This document shows positions 27,634 to 36,174 of a DNA stretch of 64,000 nucleotides, one piece after another (position 1 is the stretch's first letter; each line of letters starts with the position of its first letter). The stretch is from Nitratireductor sp. (lineage in GTDB: Bacteria; Pseudomonadota; Alphaproteobacteria; Rhizobiales; Rhizobiaceae), in NCBI RefSeq assembly GCF_017794765.1, contig NZ_CP051236.1, positions 1,113,307 through 1,177,306 of the forward strand. Direction: 5' to 3'. A model generated the notes under the pieces. It saw only the letters and a list, made by a program, of their open reading frames with translations, was not told where the DNA came from and searched no databases. Position numbers and translations under genes: made by a program.

Positions 27634-28611
27634 TCAGGCTCCCCGGCCGAATTCAAATGCCTGCTTGCCGACAAGGCGACCGCGCAGCCAGGCCGAAAAC
27701 TGGTCGACAGCGACGATGGTGCAGAACAGGAGAAGGATGATGGCGAGCGTCTTTGCCTCATGTGTGCGGCTGATCGAGAGGCGCAGCGCCTCGCCGATGC
27801 CGCCGCCGCCTACCGCGCCGATGATCGTGGAGGCGCGCACGTTGATCTCAAACCGCAGAAGAGCGTAGCTCAGAAAGTTCGGCATGACCTGTGGAACGAT
27901 TGCGAACCACACCCGCTCCACCCAGTTTGCGCCGGCAGCGCGCAGGCCTTCTTCAGCCTTCATATCGGCGTTCTCGACTACTTCGAAGAACATCTTGCCG
28001 AGTGCGCCAATCGTGTGGATGGAGACCGCGATGATCGCGGGGACTGCGCCGAGCGAGAGGATGGCGAGAAAGAAGCCGGCGATCACGATCTCGGGGAAAG
28101 CGCGCAGCACTTCCATGAAGCGGCGTACGAAGAAACGCAGCCAGCGTCGCGTGGTCAGGTTCGATGCAGCGAGGAAGCACAGCACAAAGCCCAGGCCGAA
28201 ACCGATCAGCGTGGAAACCAGTGCAATGTTGATGGTCTCCAGCATCTTGTAGAAATACTCGGGCAGATAAAAGGTCTCGGTGAAATAAACCCGCCCTTCG
28301 GGATAATTGTATTTGAGGCTCCCATCGTCATAGGGCGATGGCAGGTCGAACAAGGCGCGCCATATTTCCCACCCATCGCGCGGCAGCATCTGGCCTACGA
28401 AATCGAACAGGTAGGGAAGCCGGTCGAAAAATTTGCCGGCGTTCGATTCATTCGCAAACCAGAGCGAACCGCTCATGGCGAGAACCATGAACACGATGCC
28501 GCCAATGGTATAGAGCCGCCGGCGTCCGGCCAGTTCGCGCCAATGGCGCTCCACGGCCTCGCCGGCTTCGGAAAGAAGCGGGGAATGGGTCGTTGCTGTC
28601 ATGTCTGGCAC
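27634..28611 (-). CDS. phnE: Phosphonate ABC transporter permease
   Basis: 325-residue inner-membrane permease of the phosphonate/phosphite importer. It has an N-terminal span (LYTIGGIVFMVLAMSGSLWF), a periplasmic loop of moderate size and the conserved core ending in STIIGAVGGGGIGEALRL, with the EAA-type loop EGLRAAGANWVERVWFAIVPQV that docks to PhnC. It pairs with the second phnE to form the two-subunit membrane channel. It is 57 bases after phnD. Confidence 0.95.
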   Translation of the reverse strand: MPDMTATTHSPLLSEAGEAVERHWRELAGRRRLYTIGGIVFMVLAMSGSLWFANESNAGKFFDRLPYLFDFVGQMLPRDGWEIWRALFDLPSPYDDGSLKYNYPEGRVYFTETFYLPEYFYKMLETINIALVSTLIGFGLGFVLCFLAASNLTTRRWLRFFVRRFMEVLRAFPEIVIAGFFLAILSLGAVPAIIAVSIHTIGALGKMFFEVVENADMKAEEGLRAAGANWVERVWFAIVPQVMPNFLSYALLRFEINVRASTIIGAVGGGGIGEALRLSISRTHEAKTLAIILLLFCTIVAVDQFSAWLRGRLVGKQAFEFGRGA

Positions 28612-28668
28612 GCCTGTGCAACAACGCCGCCGGCGGGGCCGGCGGCGCGTCAGATTACGGGAAAGGGA

Positions 28669-29577
28669 TCAGGAACCGATCTTGGAGCGACGGGCGTCGA
28701 TGATCGGCTCGTAGAATGCCGGCGTCACTTCGGTGTAGCCCTTGTAGTCGCCGCCCTGGATGGCGGAGAAACACTCGGGATCCGTCTCCGGGAGCTCCAT
28801 CATGAAGGTCTTGAACTTGGATTTCATGTCGGCGTCCATGGAGGTGCGCACGACAACGGGGCCGTTCGGGATCAGCGGCGATTTCCACAGTTCCACCAGA
28901 TCGTCCATGTCGAGAATGCCCTTCTCGACCATCTTGTGCAGATTGCCGGAGGTATAGCCGTCGGAGAATTCCCCAACACCGGAAGCCCAGGTGGTGCCGG
29001 CATCAAAGGTACCCTTCACCACTTCGAGAACCAGGTTTTCGTGGCCGCCGCCGAATCCGGTCTCGCCAAAGAATTCTTCAACCGAAGCGCCGATGGCCTT
29101 GGGGAGCGTTACGGCAGGCACGAGGTAGCCGGAGGTGGAATCGGGGTCGGCAAAGCCGAGCTTCTTTCCCTTCATGTCTTCCAGCGAGGTGATGCCGGAA
29201 TCCTTGCGGGCCACCATGACTGAATGATAACCGGTGGAGCCATCGGTCTGGACCGTCGTCAGGATAGGCTCCACGGCCTCGGCGTTTTCCAGATAGACTT
29301 TTGCATAGGCGGAAGCACCGAGTTCGGCATAGTCGAGGGTGCCGCCAAGAAGCCCCTGGATCACGCCGTCATAGTCAGCCGCAGGAAAGAGTGAAACCTT
29401 CTCGACGCCGATTACCTCGGGAAGTTTCTCGGAAATGCAGGCAAAATTGCGCAGGCGGTCGGCTTCGTTTTCGCCGCCGAGAATGCCGATGCGGAATTCC
29501 TTCAGGTCTTCGGCCTGTGCGCCGCCTACCATCAATGCAGTGAGCGCGACGGCGCCCATAAGAGCTTTCTTGAACAT
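28669..29577 (-). CDS. phnD: Phosphonate-binding periplasmic protein
   Basis: 302-residue binding protein with a cleavable signal peptide (MFKKALMGAVALTALMVGGAQA). The PhnD pattern is clear: EFRIGILGGENEADRLRNFACI, then LLGGTLDYAELGASAYAKVYL and KLGFADPDSTSGYLVP, the last being the ligand-contact loop of the family. It delivers phosphonate (or phosphite) to the PhnE channel. The gene follows phnC by 87 bases. Confidence 0.96.
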   Translation of the reverse strand: MFKKALMGAVALTALMVGGAQAEDLKEFRIGILGGENEADRLRNFACISEKLPEVIGVEKVSLFPAADYDGVIQGLLGGTLDYAELGASAYAKVYLENAEAVEPILTTVQTDGSTGYHSVMVARKDSGITSLEDMKGKKLGFADPDSTSGYLVPAVTLPKAIGASVEEFFGETGFGGGHENLVLEVVKGTFDAGTTWASGVGEFSDGYTSGNLHKMVEKGILDMDDLVELWKSPLIPNGPVVVRTSMDADMKSKFKTFMMELPETDPECFSAIQGGDYKGYTEVTPAFYEPIIDARRSKIGS

Positions 29578-29664
29578 GACGTCTCTCCGTTTGGATGCCG
29601 GCTCTTGCCGCCGGCGGGTTTTCAGGCAGAACGGCCCGTTACGCGGGCCAGGCGATCCCGTGGG

Positions 29665-30507
29665 TCAGACGACGGCGAGTGCCGGTTGGGCCTGACCCGT
29701 CGATTTTTTCGCTGGCTGGGGAGCCGGAACATTGATGCTGGTGGAGGTGATGGCTTCCGAAAGCTCCGCACCTTCCTCACCACCATAGATCGTGCGCACG
29801 GCGTCGCCCGTCAGCGCTTCCGGTGGGCCGTCGAACACCACTTCGCCCTTCGCCATGCCAATGATGCGATTGCAATAGGCGCGTGCCGTGTCGAGCGTGT
29901 GCAGATTGGTGATGACCGTGATGCCTTCGCGAGCATTGATGTCAGCGAGTGAATCCATCACCACCTTGGCGTTGAGCGGATCGAGCGAGGCGATCGGCTC
30001 GTCGGCGAGGATCACCTTCGGCTCCTGCATGAGCGCACGGGCAATCGCGACGCGCTGTTGCTGGCCGCCGGAAAGCGTGCCTGCGCGCTGCAGGGCAGTC
30101 TGCGCAATGTCGAGGCGCTCCAGTGCGGCGATGGCGCGGATGCGCTCTTCTCGGGTGAACATGTTCATCAGGTTCAGAACGGTGGAGCGGTGGTTGAGCC
30201 GCCCAAGCAGGACATTGGTCAGCACGTCGAGGCGCGGCACAAGGTTGAACTGCTGAAAGATCATCGCACAGTCGCGCTGCCAGCGGCGCAGCTCCGCCCC
30301 ACGAAGCGCGGAGACTTCCTTGCCGTGGAAGAAGATCGAGCCTTCCGAAGGATCGATCAGCCGGTTGATCATGCGCAGAAGCGTCGATTTTCCGGCACCG
30401 GAACGGCCGATGACACCGACCATCTGGCCCTGTTCGATTTCCAGTTCCACATCGCGCACAGCCGTGTTCGGACCGAAGCGTCGGGTGACCTGTCGAATTT
30501 CAAGCAT
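29665..30507 (-). CDS. phnC: Phosphonate ABC transporter ATP-binding protein
   Basis: 280-residue ATPase of the importer. Walker [10 protein letters not shown], signature [15 protein letters not shown], Walker [14 protein letters not shown] and the switch His (TNLHTLD) are all intact. The C-terminal 40 residues beyond the core are Ala/Pro/Thr-rich. It is the first gene of the phnCDEE-DUF1045-phnMN unit, and a candidate PHO box lies about 100 bases upstream of its start. Confidence 0.96.
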   Translation of the reverse strand: MLEIRQVTRRFGPNTAVRDVELEIEQGQMVGVIGRSGAGKSTLLRMINRLIDPSEGSIFFHGKEVSALRGAELRRWQRDCAMIFQQFNLVPRLDVLTNVLLGRLNHRSTVLNLMNMFTREERIRAIAALERLDIAQTALQRAGTLSGGQQQRVAIARALMQEPKVILADEPIASLDPLNAKVVMDSLADINAREGITVITNLHTLDTARAYCNRIIGMAKGEVVFDGPPEALTGDAVRTIYGGEEGAELSEAITSTSINVPAPQPAKKSTGQAQPALAVV

Positions 30508-30609
30508 TTGCTTATCCCGTTAAGCGCCTTGTTGCGGCTCTCCCGCAGGCTTTTCGCCCTTGTTGCTCATTCGCCTAATGGGTGTGGATGAAACCTGCAT
30601 GTCGACTGG

Positions 30610-30627
30610 ATGACGGTTTCTTGACAG
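30610..30627 (-). promoter_or_regulatory. Candidate PHO box of the phnC operon
   Basis: On the minus strand the site reads CTGTCAA-GAAA-CCGTCAT, two direct 7-base repeats with 4-base spacing, matching 12 of 14 informative bases of the PhoB consensus CTGTCAT-N4-CTGTCAT. It lies 103 bases upstream of the phnC start, where activation by phosphate limitation would be expected. Confidence 0.72.
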
Positions 30628-30717
30628 TCCACATTGCTGCCGCGCGCAGGGTTGCGTCGTGGCGATGTGTCTTCTCCCGGGATGTGCTAAGAGGCGTCAT
30701 CTTTGAGGAGATGATCA

Positions 30718-31125
30718 ATGGGTACGAAGCATTCCGGCGCTTGTCTGTGCGGGACGGTAAGATATGAAATCTCAGGTGCGTTCGAGCGGTTTTATCTCTG
30801 CCACTGTTCGCGCTGCCGCAAGGGGTCTGGCTCGGCCCATGCGGCCAATCTGTTTTCGAGCGAGGCAGAGATTACCTGGCTTTCGGGGGAAGAGAATATA
30901 GCAAGCTACCGTGTGCCGGGGGCGCGGCACCGGAGGAGCTTTTGTCAGACCTGTGGCTCGGCTTTACCGAGATCGGAAGCAGGCGGGGCGATGGTTATCG
31001 TTCCCGCAGGGTGTCTTGATACACCGGTTTCAACACCTCCGACCGCACATATCTGCATGTCCAGTCGTGCCGACTGGGACGAAGGATTGAGCGAAATTCC
31101 CCGGCTGGAGGGCCTGCCGGGGTGA
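30718..31125 (+). CDS. GFA/CENP-V-type zinc-binding protein
   Basis: 135-residue protein of the glutathione-dependent formaldehyde-activating (GFA) family. Zinc-binding Cys groups are visible: CLCGTVRYE (about 9-17), CHCSRCRKGSG (about 29-39) and CQTCGSALPR (about 80-89). The family includes GSH-formaldehyde adduct enzymes, but most short members such as this one have no known substrate. It is divergent from the phnC operon and converges on the NMO-like gene. A 10-base tandem duplication (31121-31140) covers its stop codon. Confidence 0.87.
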   Translation: MGTKHSGACLCGTVRYEISGAFERFYLCHCSRCRKGSGSAHAANLFSSEAEITWLSGEENIASYRVPGARHRRSFCQTCGSALPRSEAGGAMVIVPAGCLDTPVSTPPTAHICMSSRADWDEGLSEIPRLEGLPG

Positions 31126-31140
31126 AGTGCGGTGAAGTGC
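31121..31140. repeat. 10-base tandem duplication
   Basis: GGTGAAGTGC is present twice in direct succession, spanning the stop codon of the GFA gene and the short gap to the NMO-like gene. It looks like a small slippage or duplication event; no function is evident. Confidence 0.6.
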
Positions 31141-31147
31141 GGAAGGG

Positions 31148-32104
31148 TCAGCGCGGCGCGCAGACCCGATCCTTCGCTCTGGCATATTCGGTCGCAAGAC
31201 GATCCACCAGAGCGCCCGTGCTCGCAATCTCGTTCACTGCGCCAATGCCCTGACCGCTCCCCCAGATATCCCGCCAGGCCTTTGCATCGGCGCTGGCGAA
31301 ATTCATCTTGGAGGGGTCGGCTTCCGGCAGATTGTTGGGGTCCATGCCGGCCTTGACGATGGAGCCCTTCAGATAGTTGCCGTGCACGCCCGTGAAGAGG
31401 TTTGAATAGACGATGTCGGCGGCACGCGAGGAAACGATCATTTCCTTGTAATCGTCGGTGGCGCGCGCCTCCTGAGTGGCGATGAAGGGTGAACCGATAT
31501 AGGCTAGATCCGCTCCCATTGCCTCGGCCGCCAGCACCGCGCCGCCATTGGCGATGGCCCCTGACAGAAGCAGCGGCCCCTCGAACCATTGCCGGATTTC
31601 CTGAACGAGAGCAAACGGGGAAAGCGTACCGGCATGTCCGCCGGCCCCCGTGGCCACGGCGATGAGCCCGTCCGCGCCCTTCTCGACAGCCTTTCGCGCA
31701 TGGCGATCGTGAATGATGTCGTGCAGCACGATGCCACCATAGGAATGGACGGCCTGGTTCACCTCCTCTACAGCCCCGAGCGAGGTGATGACGATCGGCA
31801 CCTTGTGGTCCACGCAGACCCTCAGGTCATGCTCCAGCCGATCATTGGAACGATGGACGATCTGGTTGACGGCAAAAGGTGCAGCCGGCCGGTCCGGGTT
31901 TTTCGCATCATGCGCGGCCAGCTCCTCTTTGATCTGCGATATCCATTCGTCAAGTTGCTCCTTGGGGCGCGCATTGAGTGCTGGAAAGGAGCCCACAATC
32001 CCGGCTTTGCATTGTGCGGTCACCAGAGGCGGATGCGAGATGATGAACAAAGGCGCGCCGACGACGGGCAAACGCAAGGTGTCGAAAACGGCCGGAAGCG
32101 CCAT
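31148..32104 (-). CDS. FMN-dependent nitronate monooxygenase / 2-nitropropane dioxygenase-like enzyme
   Basis: 318-residue TIM-barrel flavoprotein. The FMN-binding features are GAPLFIISHPPLVTAQCKAGIVGSF at the N-terminus, then TGAGGHAGTLS, LLLSGAIANGGAVLAAEAMGADLAYIGSPF (split across the phosphate-binding region). Family members oxidise alkyl nitronates, but close relatives act as trans-enoyl reductases. A copy of the fad palindrome lies 16 bases upstream of its start, so a role in acyl-CoA or fatty-acid metabolism is plausible; this is inference. The aminotransferase gene upstream has the same orientation. Confidence 0.87.
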   Translation of the reverse strand: MALPAVFDTLRLPVVGAPLFIISHPPLVTAQCKAGIVGSFPALNARPKEQLDEWISQIKEELAAHDAKNPDRPAAPFAVNQIVHRSNDRLEHDLRVCVDHKVPIVITSLGAVEEVNQAVHSYGGIVLHDIIHDRHARKAVEKGADGLIAVATGAGGHAGTLSPFALVQEIRQWFEGPLLLSGAIANGGAVLAAEAMGADLAYIGSPFIATQEARATDDYKEMIVSSRAADIVYSNLFTGVHGNYLKGSIVKAGMDPNNLPEADPSKMNFASADAKAWRDIWGSGQGIGAVNEIASTGALVDRLATEYARAKDRVCAPR

Positions 32105-32119
32105 GTGATTTCCTCTAAA

Positions 32120-32141
32120 TTGACGTATTCGTAAACGTCAA
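32120..32141. promoter_or_regulatory. Near-perfect palindrome, candidate operator of the MerR/LiuR-like regulator (copy 2)
   Basis: Arms TTGACGTAT (32120-32128) and AAACGTCAA (32133-32141) around a 4-base centre; 20 of 22 bases match the copy at 13381-13402. It lies 16 bases before the NMO-like start codon, close enough to block transcription or initiation when bound. Confidence 0.7.
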
Positions 32142-32205
32142 AACTTCTACAGCATCTCGGTCCCGGTTGAAAACCTCCAGCCACACATTTTGTGGGGTTC
32201 TTGTC

Positions 32206-33348
32206 TCAGCCGGGGGCGATATCGTTGTGCCGCCGCCCGAGAAAGTCTCGCATCGCGGCAAGCCCGGCATCAATCCCCTTGCGCCCAAAGCCGATGCGAA
32301 AGCGCCCTGCTGGGGTCTCCATCAGTTCCGAGCGATAGACCGAGGCGGGCAACAAAAGAACACCTGCCTGTTCCACGAGATCGTGACAGAACCGTTCGAC
32401 CCCATCCCGCCCGTTATAGCGCGGATAGGCAACACAGCCGCCATCCGGGCGCTTCCAGTCGAAGAGATCCGGGTATTCGGCAAAGAATGAGTCCATTTTC
32501 TCCAGGTTCTCCGCGATCAGCGAGCGGTTCCGCGTGAGAATGCGGTCGCGCACTGAAAGCGCCATCACCGCCAGCCGCTCGCTCGGGGCAGAGTTGCAGA
32601 TGGACAGGTAATGCTTGTAGCGCTCGAGCTTCTGCAAAAGCGCCGTGTCGCGGCAAGCGATCCAGCCGATCCGCAGGCCCGGCAGACCATAGGCCTTGGA
32701 CATGACGTTGAGGGAAATGCCCTTTTCATAGGCTTCGGCGGCCTGCGGCAGGCGCTTGTTTTCATCGCTTTCGAGCAGCCGATAGACCTCGTCGCTGAAC
32801 AGGTAGAGATCGTGCTCGCGGCAGAGCGCCACGAGCGCGGCGAAATCATCCTGGGGCATCAGCGCGCCGGTCGGATTGTTGGGCAGGTTGACCGAGATGA
32901 GTTTGGTGTTGGGGCGGATTGCGGCACGCAACGCATCCAGATCGAGCCGCCAGTTGTCGTTTTCCAGAAGGGGAACACCGGTCACAGCGCACAGCCCGAG
33001 CGGCACGGTTTCTGCAGCCTGGTAGTTTGGAACAGAAACGATGGCGTGATCATCGGGCGAGAGCATCACCCGCATGGCCGCATAAATGCCTTCTTCGGCA
33101 CCGGCGAAGCAAAGGACGTCGCGCGCGGAAAGACCGTGATAGGTGGCAGCAATGGCCTCGCGCAGGTCCGGCGCACCCCAGGTTTCCGTGTAGCCGAGCC
33201 ACAGCCTGTCGAGCTCTTCGCGCGCGGAAGGCCCGGCCATCTGCGTCAGTTCGCCCAGCGTCATGCTCTCCATATCGGAAGCTGTCATGTGATGCCGGGC
33301 ATTGAACTCCCAGCGCGAAAAGTGAACCTCCAGGGCGAAATCCCGCAT
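32206..33348 (-). CDS. PLP-dependent aminotransferase, class I/II
   Basis: 380-residue fold-type I aminotransferase. The PLP lysine is in MSKAYGLPGLRIGW (about residue 228), with NLPNNPTGALM, SDEVYRLL and a C-terminal Arg segment RFRIGFGRK that would bind the substrate carboxylate. The amino acid substrate is unknown; pairing with the NMO-like gene is by position only. The ATG at 33348 has GAGGAG just upstream. The protein begins MRDFALEVHFSRWEFNARHH, similar to a subgroup of alphaproteobacterial aminotransferases. Confidence 0.88.
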   Translation of the reverse strand: MRDFALEVHFSRWEFNARHHMTASDMESMTLGELTQMAGPSAREELDRLWLGYTETWGAPDLREAIAATYHGLSARDVLCFAGAEEGIYAAMRVMLSPDDHAIVSVPNYQAAETVPLGLCAVTGVPLLENDNWRLDLDALRAAIRPNTKLISVNLPNNPTGALMPQDDFAALVALCREHDLYLFSDEVYRLLESDENKRLPQAAEAYEKGISLNVMSKAYGLPGLRIGWIACRDTALLQKLERYKHYLSICNSAPSERLAVMALSVRDRILTRNRSLIAENLEKMDSFFAEYPDLFDWKRPDGGCVAYPRYNGRDGVERFCHDLVEQAGVLLLPASVYRSELMETPAGRFRIGFGRKGIDAGLAAMRDFLGRRHNDIAPG

Positions 33349-33503
33349 TCTGAACTCCTCGGGCGTGGTTAGGGTGGAGAAAAACCAGGCTACCCCTCTT
33401 CAGGGCGCGAATAGCCGATTGTTCACACCTTGTTATGACCGTTGATTGCATACTCACCAACGGTTAACCATGTGACAAAGACAGGCAAAGAGGGCAGCCA
33501 GCC

Positions 33504-34577
33504 TTGGACGCGATAGAAAATGCGATAAGAAAGGCGTTCGAAAAGGGCGACGCTAGCAAACGGCCCTTTCGTGAAAAGGTGTATCGTTCTGCCTTCGCTG
33601 CGCTTGAGCGCACGCTCGAAGCGCGCGACGATCTTTCCGAGGAAGCAAAACTTGCCAGGCGCGAGAACCTGAAGACAACGATCACCGAGATCGAGACCGA
33701 ATTTGTTCCCGCCGCACCTAAAGACAGGGTCCCTCCGGTTTCAAAGCCTGCGCCGCGAGAGCGGCAGGCTCCCTCGCCACAAGTTGAACCTGAGGCGCGC
33801 GGCGTGCCACGCCCCAAGCAGAAAAACGAGGGATTCGCTCCACAGATCGACCCGCGTGACCGCGGCGGCTTGTCGGACGAGCCCTCACCGGAAGAGGCAA
33901 AGCGCCGTATCCGAGCCGCCTTGCCACGGCAACGGCGTTCTTACGCCATGCTCTTTCTGGTCGCGACAGTCGTGGCATTTCTTGGCATGGGGCTCTGGTG
34001 GACCATGTCCAGTGGGATTCTGATGTCCAGCGATGAAAGGGACACCAGCGTGCGCAATCCGCCGCTTTCCCTGGAGGAGGACAATTTTTCGGCTGAAGAC
34101 GAAACACCATCCTCCGGGCCCCGCGGGAGCCGCGCGGAAGGCGAATGGATCACGATCTTTGACCCGAGCGACCCGACCACCGTTTCGGCGCCGGATGGCG
34201 GCAACATTGACGTGATGCGCAACGATGATCAGGTTTTTCTCAAGGTCAGCACGTCCGGTGGGGCAGGGATTTCCTTTGATGTCGGGCGCGGCGTTCTGGA
34301 GACGCTCGCCGGACGCAACGCCATTTTCAGCATCGAGGCGAGAGCGCAGGACGGGGAGGAGACGCAACTTTCGCTCTCCTGCAACTTTGGCGCCCTTGGC
34401 GGTTGCGGCCGCACCCGCTACGTGGTCGGGCCCACGCGTTCAGACTATCTCTTCGAGGTCGAATTGCCCAATCAATCGCCCGGCAGCGGTGGAACGATCA
34501 CCATTATTCCGGATGCCACCGGCGAGGGGCATGCGCTTGACGTCTTCTCCATCCGCGCGGCCATTGCGACGCAATGA
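33504..34577 (+). CDS. Hypothetical single-span membrane protein
   Basis: 357 residues, no family that I recognise. The start would be TTG at 33504 because no ATG or GTG fits upstream. The N-terminal 145 residues are charged and predicted cytoplasmic, with a helical stretch and then a Pro-rich section. One membrane span lies at about 150-170 (MLFLVATVVAFLGMGLWW). The periplasmic C-terminal part (about 205-355) is beta-rich, with three Cys in SCNFGALGGC and a carbohydrate-binding-like pattern (ISFDVGRGVLETLAGRNAIFSIEARA). It converges on the ligase gene with one base between stops. Confidence 0.75.
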   Translation: MDAIENAIRKAFEKGDASKRPFREKVYRSAFAALERTLEARDDLSEEAKLARRENLKTTITEIETEFVPAAPKDRVPPVSKPAPRERQAPSPQVEPEARGVPRPKQKNEGFAPQIDPRDRGGLSDEPSPEEAKRRIRAALPRQRRSYAMLFLVATVVAFLGMGLWWTMSSGILMSSDERDTSVRNPPLSLEEDNFSAEDETPSSGPRGSRAEGEWITIFDPSDPTTVSAPDGGNIDVMRNDDQVFLKVSTSGGAGISFDVGRGVLETLAGRNAIFSIEARAQDGEETQLSLSCNFGALGGCGRTRYVVGPTRSDYLFEVELPNQSPGSGGTITIIPDATGEGHALDVFSIRAAIATQ

Positions 34578-34578
34578 C

Positions 34579-36174
34579 CTAGCTATCGAGCATTGAGGTC
34601 AGGGTTTCAAGCCGGTCCGCTTCCGCTGCCGGCTTGTCCCAGCGCAGACGGGAAATCCGCGGAAAGCGCATCGCCACGCCTGACTTGTGTCGCGTGGAGC
34701 GATTAAGCCCCTCAAATGCGATTTCGAGAACAAGACCGCGATCGCGCTCGGCGCGGACTGATCGGACCGGACCGAAACGCTCGATCGTGTTGTCACGCAC
34801 ATATTTGTCGATCTGCTTCAGTTCCTCATCGGTAAAACCGAAATAGGCCTTACCGACAGGGACGAGCTCGGGTGCGTCTTCGGGCCCGGTCCATACACCG
34901 AATGTGTAATCGGAGTAATAGCTCGACCGCTTGCCGTGACCACGTTGCGCATAAAGCAGCACTGCATCGATGATGAACGGATCACGCTTCCATTTGAACC
35001 ATGGGCCTTTGGGGCGGCCGGGAACATAGGAGGAATCGCGCCGCTTCAGCATGACCCCTTCAATCACCGGATGCGGAGGCGCGCGGCGCTTGGCGTCCAG
35101 ATCTTCCCAGCTTGTGAAATCGACGAGCGGGGACAGATCGAAACGATCCTGCGACAGCCCCGATATCCGCTCCTGCAGTGCCGCCCGGCGCTGGATGAAG
35201 GGGAGGGCGCGCAGATCTTCTCCTTCCGCCTGGAGCAGATCGTAACAGCGGAGGAAGACCGGGTACTCGCCAAGCATCTTCTTCGAGACCGTCTTGCGGT
35301 TGAGGCGCTGCTGCAGGTCCGAGAAGGTGCCGGTTCGTAAATCCGGTTTTCCGACCAAGAGCTCTCCATCCAAAGTCATTTCGGCTTCGAACGATGACAG
35401 GAGGTCCGGAAATGCACCGGATATGTCGTCGCCTGTGCGCGAATAGAGCCGTTTGACACCGTCTTCGCACACTGCCTGAACGCGGATCCCGTCCCATTTC
35501 CATTCGGCCACGTAGTCGGCAGGGTCCAGCTTTGAAAGCTCCCCGTCGCCGACGGGATGGGCAAGCATGACCGGCCGGAACAGCGCTTTTGCTGTACTGA
35601 CAGGCTTTTGAGTTTTGCCTTCCAGCCACGCGAAGAGCGTTTCATAGGGCGGTTCGAGCCCGTGCCAGAGTTCTTCTATCTCGCTGATGTCCCTGTCGCC
35701 GAACCTTGCCAGGGCCTGCTTCGCAAGTCGTGCCGAGACGCCGATCCTCAAGCCGCCGGTGGCCAGTTTGATAAGTGCGAAACGGGCTGCGGGATCGAGC
35801 CGGTCAAGGAGGCCCGCCATGACGGAAGGGGCCTCGGCTCGACCGAGCCTTGAGAGCGTTTGAACGATTTCGGAAAGCGGCGGCGGGGTTTCCTCTTCCA
35901 GGGTGGTCGGCCAAACGAGCGATATGGTCTCGGCGAGATCTCCGACATAATCGTAGGAATAGGCAAAAAGCACCTCGTCCATGCGTTCGCCGATCAGCGT
36001 CCGCAGCATGGCGGGTTTAACGGCGGGAAAGTCGAGTCCTCCAGTCAACGCAGCTAGCGCGTAGCCGCGATCAGGGTCGGGAACGGCTTTGAAATGATCT
36101 GTGAGCAGGCGGATTTTTCCATTCCGGGACGGGGTCAGGACGAGACGGTCGAGCAGATCGGCAAAGTTTCGCAT
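34579..36174 (-). CDS. ATP-dependent DNA ligase of the ligase-associated repair set
   Basis: 531-residue ATP-dependent ligase. The adenylated Lys is at about 226 in AEWKWDGIRV, with an N-terminal DNA-binding domain (about 1-200), the adenylation domain and the OB-fold (VPVGKAYFGFTDEELKQIDKY and RFPRISRLRWDKPA). It belongs to the group found with the Lhr-like helicase, PdeM and a beta-lactamase-fold exonuclease and linked to resistance to crosslinking damage. The ATG at 36174 overlaps the exonuclease stop by one base (TGATG), so the two are coupled. A GTG one codon earlier is possible. Confidence 0.95.
   Translation of the reverse strand: MRNFADLLDRLVLTPSRNGKIRLLTDHFKAVPDPDRGYALAALTGGLDFPAVKPAMLRTLIGERMDEVLFAYSYDYVGDLAETISLVWPTTLEEETPPPLSEIVQTLSRLGRAEAPSVMAGLLDRLDPAARFALIKLATGGLRIGVSARLAKQALARFGDRDISEIEELWHGLEPPYETLFAWLEGKTQKPVSTAKALFRPVMLAHPVGDGELSKLDPADYVAEWKWDGIRVQAVCEDGVKRLYSRTGDDISGAFPDLLSSFEAEMTLDGELLVGKPDLRTGTFSDLQQRLNRKTVSKKMLGEYPVFLRCYDLLQAEGEDLRALPFIQRRAALQERISGLSQDRFDLSPLVDFTSWEDLDAKRRAPPHPVIEGVMLKRRDSSYVPGRPKGPWFKWKRDPFIIDAVLLYAQRGHGKRSSYYSDYTFGVWTGPEDAPELVPVGKAYFGFTDEELKQIDKYVRDNTIERFGPVRSVRAERDRGLVLEIAFEGLNRSTRHKSGVAMRFPRISRLRWDKPAAEADRLETLTSMLDS

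Noticed and set aside
27760..29223. Long plus-strand open frame opposite phnE and phnD
   Set aside because: It runs across two well-supported genes and their gap, and the composition is low-quality (Glu/His/Gly-rich).
33462..33471. GGTTAACCAT, a CtrA-like half site before the TTG-start gene
   Set aside because: No TTAA at the required 7-base spacing on either side, so it is not a full CtrA box.
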